Below, one piece after another: positions 58,401 to 64,000 of a stretch of 64,000 bases of DNA. Position numbers and translations under genes: made by a program. The DNA comes from Oidiodendron maius Zn (lineage: Eukaryota > Ascomycota > Leotiomycetes > Myxotrichaceae): contig KN832888.1 of assembly GCA_000827325.1 (NCBI GenBank), forward strand, positions 472,069 through 536,068, given 5' to 3'. Numbering within the stretch: position 1 is the first letter of the stretch; each line of letters begins with the position of its first letter. The notes under the pieces were generated by a model that saw only the letters and a program-made list of their open reading frames with translations, had not been told where the DNA came from and searched no databases.

Positions 58401-60133
58401 CAAGCTGGTATAAGAAAGGTCATGTGCACGGGAGACAATATTCTTACGGCGATTAGTGTTGCCAGGGAATGCAACCTTATCGATAGGAATGCTCACTGCT
58501 TTGTACCCCATTTTTCTGCGGGTATGTCAGCACCTCGGTATGTTGATGAATTGCTGATTTGGTTTAAGGAAATTCTCGAGATCCTACGGCAACCTTGGCT
58601 TGGGAGAGCATTGACAACAACATATACGAACTTGATGTTCACACACTTAAGGTGGGGTCCATTAGAACATTTTTCATCGTAATTCTAACCAGAATTAGCC
58701 ACTCCCTCCACCTGCCGAAGGAGATGCCTCCCTACCCTATGATATTTCTAACCTTCGAAACTATTCGCTAGCTGTGAGTGGAGAAGTGTTTCGCTGGATA
58801 ATTGATTATGCATCTCCTGAGATTTTACGAAGGGTAGGTGGCGTGGACCACTCATATAAATGATATTAACTAGTCCCAGGTTCTCGTTTGCGGACAAGTC
58901 TTTGCCCGAATGTCACCAGATGAGAAGCATGAGCTGGTGGAGAAACTTCAGAGCATAGGTTATTGTTGTGGATTCTGTGGTGATGGTGCTAATGACTGTG
59001 GTGCTTTGAAAGCCGCAGACGTTGGAATATCACTATCTGAAGCCGAAGCATCAGTAGCTGCTCCCTTCACGAGTAGAGTATTCGACATAACTTGTGTCCC
59101 GGAAGTAATAAGGTATCATTCTCTGATTACTCACCGCCATTGGTCACATACTGATAATAACTTAGGGAGGGCCGAGCATCTCTTGTGACAAGCTTTAGCT
59201 GCTTCAAATATATGAGCTTGTACTCCGCGATCCAGTTCACATCCGTTAGCTTTCTTTATGCGTCGGCCTCGAACTTGGGAGACTTCCAGGTTTGCTAATT
59301 ATTAACTACTCGCCACCTTTTCGTAGCTAATCTTTGTGCAGTTTCTTTTCATAGATCTACTATTGATTTTACCCATTGCCATATTTAGTAAGTCTTTGTT
59401 GTCGCCCATAGGAGTCGCGTACTAATATGTACAAGTGGCATGGACTGGCCCATTTCCAATTTTGTCTCCCAAACGTCCAACGGCAAACCTGGTATCGCGA
59501 AAAGTTTTGACTCCGCTACTGGGTCAAATCGTCATTTCAATCTTGATCCAAGCTGTGGCGTTTGAAACCGTTCAAAGACAACCCTGGTAAGTTGAAGCAC
59601 GCCTATTGTTTTCTATTGCTTACATTCTGCACAGGTATATACCACCTCGGGTTGATCGAGAGAAATCCAGCATCGAAAATTCACAGAACACTGCGCTGTT
59701 CTTGATATCGTGCTATGAGTACATCCTTTCCGGCATCGTTTTGAGCGTCGGGCCACCGTTCCGACAAGCAATATCGCATAACCGTAAGCTTATAGAGCCA
59801 TTGATTCTTCACTTCACAGACCTATGCTGATATCAAGTCCCAGTGCCTTTCGTTGTGACTATTGTCGTGGCCTTATTATTCTCTTCGTATATGCTGGTTG
59901 ACCCATCCACATGGTTGGCAAACTTCATGCAATTAACTAAAATGAATGCCGATTTCAAAGCCTTCATTCTCGCACTAGGTATTGGATATATCGGATTGGC
60001 TTGGACATCAGAGCACTATATATTTCCAAGGCTGGCCAAATATATCGGCATCATGAAAGCCTGGATCTCGAGGAAGCCAAAGGAACGGAAAGTGTATAAA
60101 ACTGTATTGGAACATATGCGGACTCTGCAATAG
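55435..60133 (+). CDS. ypk9: P5B-type cation-transporting ATPase Ypk9
   Basis: Fifteen exons: 55435-56478, 56524-56658, 56708-56774, 56824-56955, 57002-57930, 57980-58136, 58189-58521, 58569-58651, 58699-58833, 58880-59112, 59166-59289, 59342-59387, 59436-59586, 59635-59783, 59838-60133; 1337 residues. Vacuolar/lysosomal P5B pump (polyamine export in characterised relatives such as ATP13A2). The P5B membrane motif PPALP starts at Pro595; the phosphorylated Asp638 lies in [32 protein letters not shown] is the hinge. The N-terminal 170 residues are acidic and disordered. Intron 1 (45 nt) is a multiple of three with no stop, so retention would add 15 residues before [12 protein letters not shown]. 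Exon density is highest in the C-terminal half. Confidence 0.94.
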
Positions 60134-60527
60134 CCGCAGTATATTGGATATAGAAAATATAACGAGCACGCACTCATCTACGTTAATGCCTGGATTGCAT
60201 GATACTGCAATGCATCAAGTAATTTTCATCTATATCATACAAACTTGATGTGAAGTTGAGACGACAGGAACGGACTGGCTCGTGCCCCCAGTCCTTTGCT
60301 CCTACTTTATCACCAATGCGTGTAAGACATGAATTGTAAGAAGTTCCCTGCTTGGTTTTCACATTCCAGATGCTCCTCTAATATATACAATATTAAGCGC
60401 ACGGATGATCATGATTTCTACAATCGACTACTGCCTCATAGTCAAACATATCCGATATATTCACTATACACTGACAGTCAATCAATGTCGTCGACTTCTC
60501 TCTACCCTTCCGATTTGCTTTCTTCCT
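60134..60527. other. Convergent intergenic, ypk9 and complex I subunit 3' ends
   Basis: 394 bp; AT-rich, nothing recognised. Confidence 0.6.
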
Positions 60528-60795
60528 TCAATGGTCCCACGGGTGCTTCCAGCCCAGCAGCACTGCTCCTTTAAAACAGTTAGATATATACGTTTTGTTA
60601 GTGTTGGAGATCGTGGGCGGTACCATCTTTCTTCGCACGGTACATCAACTGTACTAACGGTCAGCCTTGCAAGATCCATATTAGGTCAGGCGGAGGGCTA
60701 CTCACGAAGAACCACATGCTTGCTCCCAATCCTGTCGCGGCGAAGCGGTAGAGAGGTCGTACAGGGTGAATGTGAATAGGATGTTTCCCAGCCAT
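60528..60795 (-). CDS. 51-residue complex I accessory subunit candidate (NDUFB2-like)
   Basis: Exons in coding order: 60795-60706, 60648-60624, 60568-60528. The 51-residue product reads MAGKHPIHIHPVRPLYRFAA, then a membrane-like TGLGASMWFFLMYRAKKDG and the ending LLGWKHPWDH. All three splice joints have GT-AG ends, and the joined frame closes on TGA, which is unlikely by chance. The layout (HIHP/RFAATGLGASMWFF/LG-HPW) resembles small single-span subunits of mitochondrial complex I annotated in fungi, closest in my view to the NDUFB2 (AGGG) type. The gene is certain enough; the exact subunit name is less so. The 25-nt middle exon and 41-nt last exon make it easy to miss. Confidence 0.72.
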
Positions 60796-61325
60796 TGTGC
60801 TGCATTCGAGCTTCGTCAGAATCAATAATACGCAAATATCCTTTAGGCACACACTCACGCTGATGGGCACGGAAATTAGTTTGAACTGTCTTGTGTCTGT
60901 CTGCGGAGAAGTCGAGAAGTCGTGGGAAGAGTGATTACGGATTAACTAATTTGCCGAATTACAACGCACTATTCTACATACGGCTAATGCGCAACAATAG
61001 GCTTAATTCCTTACTACCTCAGGTATGAACATCTTATTATCGTCCGTCATGCCTTCTTTGGTCTCTTAATGAATTGAATAGGGCCTATTGTGTCAACAAT
61101 AGGCGCATGGCTCTGCGGTCTGCTCCTTCATACGCCATCAACAGTGTTCGCAAATTTCTTTTGAATATAATGTTCATCTCTGTGGCCAATAGCCAGCAAC
61201 TGGACCGCTGATGAGCGCTCTCGCCCACCATCACATCCACTGTACAGCCTTCACAACGAAAGCCTACAAAAGCCCTTACATGCGGCCATATACCAGCTGC
61301 CATAATTCTCAACTCTTGCGCGATC
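60796..61325. promoter_or_regulatory. Divergent promoter region, complex I subunit and bur1
   Basis: 530 bp between start codons; no repeat or RNA gene seen. Confidence 0.5.
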
Positions 61326-63153
61326 ATGGCTACCCCGTCGCGACAGGAAAGTCCGCACACCAATGGAATGTCCCCTCGGGCCTTTGCCCTCCAACATGCG
61401 CGGCCACAGAATAGCTTTCGCGGCTGCTCACGAATCACAGACTATGAAGTCCTAGGAAAGCTAGGAGAAGGAACATTCGGAGAAGTTCATCGAGCCAAGT
61501 CGAAGAAGACTGGTGCTGTTGTTGCGTTAAAGAAGATCTTGATGCACAACGAGAAGGACGGCTTCCCAATTACGGCTCTGCGAGAAATTAAGCTTCTAAA
61601 GCTGTTGTCACATCCGAATGTTCTCACCCTGGAAGAGATGGCTGTCGAGCATCAGAAGGCCACAGACAAGAGGAAGCGAGCTATCATGTACATGGTTACA
61701 CCTTATATGGATCATGATCTTTCTGGGCTCTTGGAGAACCCCGACGTTAAATTCACGGAGCCGCAAATCAAGTGCTACATGCTTCAGCTCCTTGAAGGCG
61801 TTCGATATTTGCACGATAGTCGCATTTTGCATCGAGATATGAAGGCCGCTAATCTCCTTATCAATAACAAGGGTATTTTGCAGATTGCGGATTTTGGATT
61901 AGCAAGACATTATGATGAGCCGGTTCCAGTGGCAGGTCATGGGGGAGGGGAAGCTCGCAGAGATTACACAACACTTGTGGTGACTCGGTGGTACCGTCCT
62001 CCGGAACTCCTCTTACACCTGAGAAAGTACACCACTGCCATTGACTTATGGGGTGTTGGGCAAGTTTTCACCAGACCAGCTTGATTCACAACCAACTAAC
62101 ACATCTTTTAGCTGCGTTTTTGGAGAAATGCTCATTGGCAAACCTATTCTGGCCGGTGAGAGTGACTCAAATCAGCTCAAGATTATCTTTGATTTGGTTG
62201 GGACTCCAACAGAAGACACAATGCCAGGTTGGAAGTCATTGCCGGGCGCTGAAGGCCTGCAAATCCAGCCGCGCCCCCCGTCCTTACCGCAACGATTTCG
62301 AGAGTAAGCATCCAATCCAGGTAATGATTAAAATCTAATTAGATGTAGGTTTGGATCAGGAGCAATTTCTCTATTGAACGAGTTGCTCAAGCTCGACTGG
62401 AGGAGGCGAATCAATGCCATTGACGCCCTAAAACACCCATATTTTCGCGATTCGCCACTACCTGCGAAGCCTGGCGATTTGCCATCATTTGAAGACTCCC
62501 ATGAACTAGACCGCCGCAAGTTCAGAGGTCAGAAAGCAGCGCCTCCACCAGCTCCAAAAGGTGGCACGGTGGGCATGGGCCCCAATGGAGGCTGGGGAGG
62601 CGACGCAGGCGGCAGCGGAAATCCTGGGTTCGGAAATGTAGATAGCTATGGCGGCTACCGGTCACATGCGAATGGCGGCCGCTACCCTCCCTACGGTGGC
62701 CATCGCAATGGGGGTCCTTCCGATGATCGCAGACCTGCATGGCGACCTGATAACAGGTTACCTCCCCGACCACCAGCTGTCTCTGGTGATCATCATTCTT
62801 ATGAGGGAGGGCGGTCAGATGGACGCGATGGGTACAGGTCGCGATCGCACGATATGGACCGAGAGCGTCCCCACCAGAGGAACAGACCCCCAGTTGGAAC
62901 AAATGTGGATACCTACATACCAAGCTATGGTTCAGAGGGTGGCCGAGGCCCAAGAGATGATCGCCCTAGGGACGATCGTCGGAGACGAGATGATCGAGAT
63001 CGGGATAGGTTGGATTATGACGAGCGTGGCAGAAGCACCCGAACTCGCAGTCGTAGTCGAAGCCCGACCAGAGACCGCGATAGGGAGAGAGTGCGTGACC
63101 GAGACCCTCCAGACAGAGACGGGGACAGGGACCGAGATATTTACCGCAGGTAA
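61326..63153 (+). CDS. bur1: Cdk9-type kinase Bur1
   Basis: Exons 61326-62059, 62112-62303 and 62349-63153 give 576 residues. Bur1/CDK9 phosphorylates the RNA polymerase II CTD, Spt5 and partners to promote elongation. Kinase motifs: [38 protein letters not shown] (PITALRE is the cyclin-binding helix, as in CDK9), [21 protein letters not shown] and the T-loop [15 protein letters not shown]. The first intron has a GC donor (GG|GCAAGT at 62060), needed for DLWGVG-CVFGEM. The C-terminal 200 residues are Gly-rich then Arg/Asp-rich ([19 protein letters not shown]) with RSRSRSP, as in fungal Bur1. Confidence 0.94.
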
Positions 63154-63932
63154 TTCAAAGGCGAATATTTCTCACTGAAGGTTGGCTTTATATTGGTAAA
63201 CTGGGATACCTCGGCGTAGGCTTTTATTTACGTGGCGTTCAAGGCGGTATATCCAGCACAGCATGGACGTCAGGCATGCCTCGAAAGAGAGGCTCTGAAT
63301 ATAAGAGGACACTATAGCTTTGTTCTGGCCTCTGACCTTATAATTGACATACTGATAAAAGTGGTTCTCCTTAACAAGTGTGCCCACATAATTCGTTGTT
63401 TTAAGGCTATCGAAAGGTGCATTATAATTCCTTCGCTTGATTTTAGCCTAATCAACATATAATGGGGCAACTTGCCCTTCAAAAGCTTATTTCGATTAAT
63501 TCTAAACCTCTATTCCATTTTCTCAGGGGTATTTCTTTCACTTGGATATTTGCTATGGCAACAGTGCAAAATAAATTACTGGCTACCCTAATAATTGCAA
63601 ATCCGTAAGGATGAGCACTGAACTTTACAGAGTGTTATAAAGGCGAACCATGGACAGCACCTTCTAATTTCTTTGACCAAGCATTTTTAACGGCCATTAG
63701 ATACGAGTCATCTTCAAAGCATTCTACAAAAGACTATCCACTGAGAGAGGAGTTTGTCTATAAATAGACTATAAAACATTATCCTACAAAGGGTGAGTTT
63801 TGTTTTGCGCGCTCTGCTTGAGTGGAGTTTCGCCGTAGAGTTGAATATACTTTCGACTTAAATATCGTATGTGCGATTGCATCTTATTGAGCTGATTGGG
63901 TGGGGAACAGGGGTTAAAATAGCGGAAGAGTA
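63154..63932. other. AT-rich intergenic before a transposon fragment
   Basis: No gene seen; it may include decayed transposon sequence next to the fragment at the right edge. Confidence 0.5.
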
Positions 63933-64000
63933 CTACGCAGGCGTCTCGTCCAGTTTCGTGTAGTAGTCGTTCATCTTATCCCAGTCCAGGATAATCTTAA
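63933..64000 (-). pseudogene. Fragment of a hAT-type DNA transposase, broken
   Basis: Read on the minus strand from the window edge, the sequence gives ILDWDKMNDYYTKLDETPA and then a TAG at 63933-63935; beyond the stop, YSSAIL continues in the same frame. This resembles the hAT transposase segment with W-x-K-x-x-x-YY-x-KLDE-(S/T)P-x-Y-x-(S/A)A, where the stop replaces a residue next to the usual Tyr. So it looks like a decayed copy whose bulk lies beyond the right edge. The match is from memory of the family and is short. Confidence 0.5.

Noticed and set aside
55435-60133. Two adjacent genes in place of one long P5B ATPase
   Set aside because: All fifteen exons join in one consistent frame through the pump core and C-terminal membrane segments.
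1-64000. tRNA, rRNA or CRISPR features
   Set aside because: I scanned by eye for GGTTCRANTCC-type B boxes, rRNA-like blocks and spaced repeats and found none convincing; a covariance-model search was not possible.

Overview
The window is a stretch of nuclear genome from a filamentous ascomycete (Pezizomycotina; an affinity to Eurotiomycetes is my guess from family resemblance and is not proven). The reasons are short spliceosomal introns (mostly 45-110 nt with CTAAC/CTAAT-like branch sites), fungus-only families (AzgA purine permease, Gal83, RFX1/Crt1, Pex5/Pex20-type N-terminus), a fungal cytochrome P450, and one AT-rich relic with the TA-rich, CA-poor composition left by repeat-induced point mutation. 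I see no operons, CRISPR, prophage, rRNA or tRNA.

Layout, left to right: C-terminal part of an RFX factor (1-1343); aspartokinase (2115-3947); gene-poor 1.9 kb; AzgA purine transporter (5838-7729); Kin17; Spt4 and Pop8-like in divergent pair; PP5 phosphatase and the ESS-2/Bis1 splicing factor in divergent pair; a divergent Pex5-like PTS1 receptor; Coq8/ABC1 kinase; Rrp36 and an NIF/FCP1-like HAD protein; eEF1-gamma and mitochondrial S9; a conserved gene I do not recognise (26579-27804); a 3 kb GC-rich gene-free interval; calcineurin B; Epl1; an Rkm4-like SET methyltransferase and Kae1; a small membrane protein and the SNF1 beta subunit; a P450; ITPA and Fap7 tail to tail; class V myosin; Nap1 and the P5B ATPase Ypk9; a 51-residue complex I subunit candidate; the Bur1/Cdk9 kinase; and, at the right edge, a broken hAT transposase fragment.

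These are mostly housekeeping genes: transcription and chromatin (RFX, Spt4, Epl1, Nap1, Bur1), RNA processing and translation (Pop8, Kin17, ESS-2, Rrp36, Kae1, eEF1G, MRPS9, Rkm4), signalling (PP5, calcineurin B, SNF1 beta) and mitochondrial/peroxisomal function (Coq8, complex I, Pex5-like). They do not form a pathway cluster. The genes alternate almost strictly between divergent and convergent pairs, with divergent starts often only 230-650 bp apart.

I rebuilt exon structures by hand, requiring GT-AG or GC-AG ends, continuous frame and family-like protein sequence across each junction. About 76 introns were traced and four use GC donors. I did not find a convincing new biological system. 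The best leads are the unrecognised 371-residue protein, the divergent Pex5-like receptor, an E-box cluster inside Epl1 intron 1, the excess of GC-AG introns, a 9-nt first exon in azgA, and the unexplained 3 kb interval.
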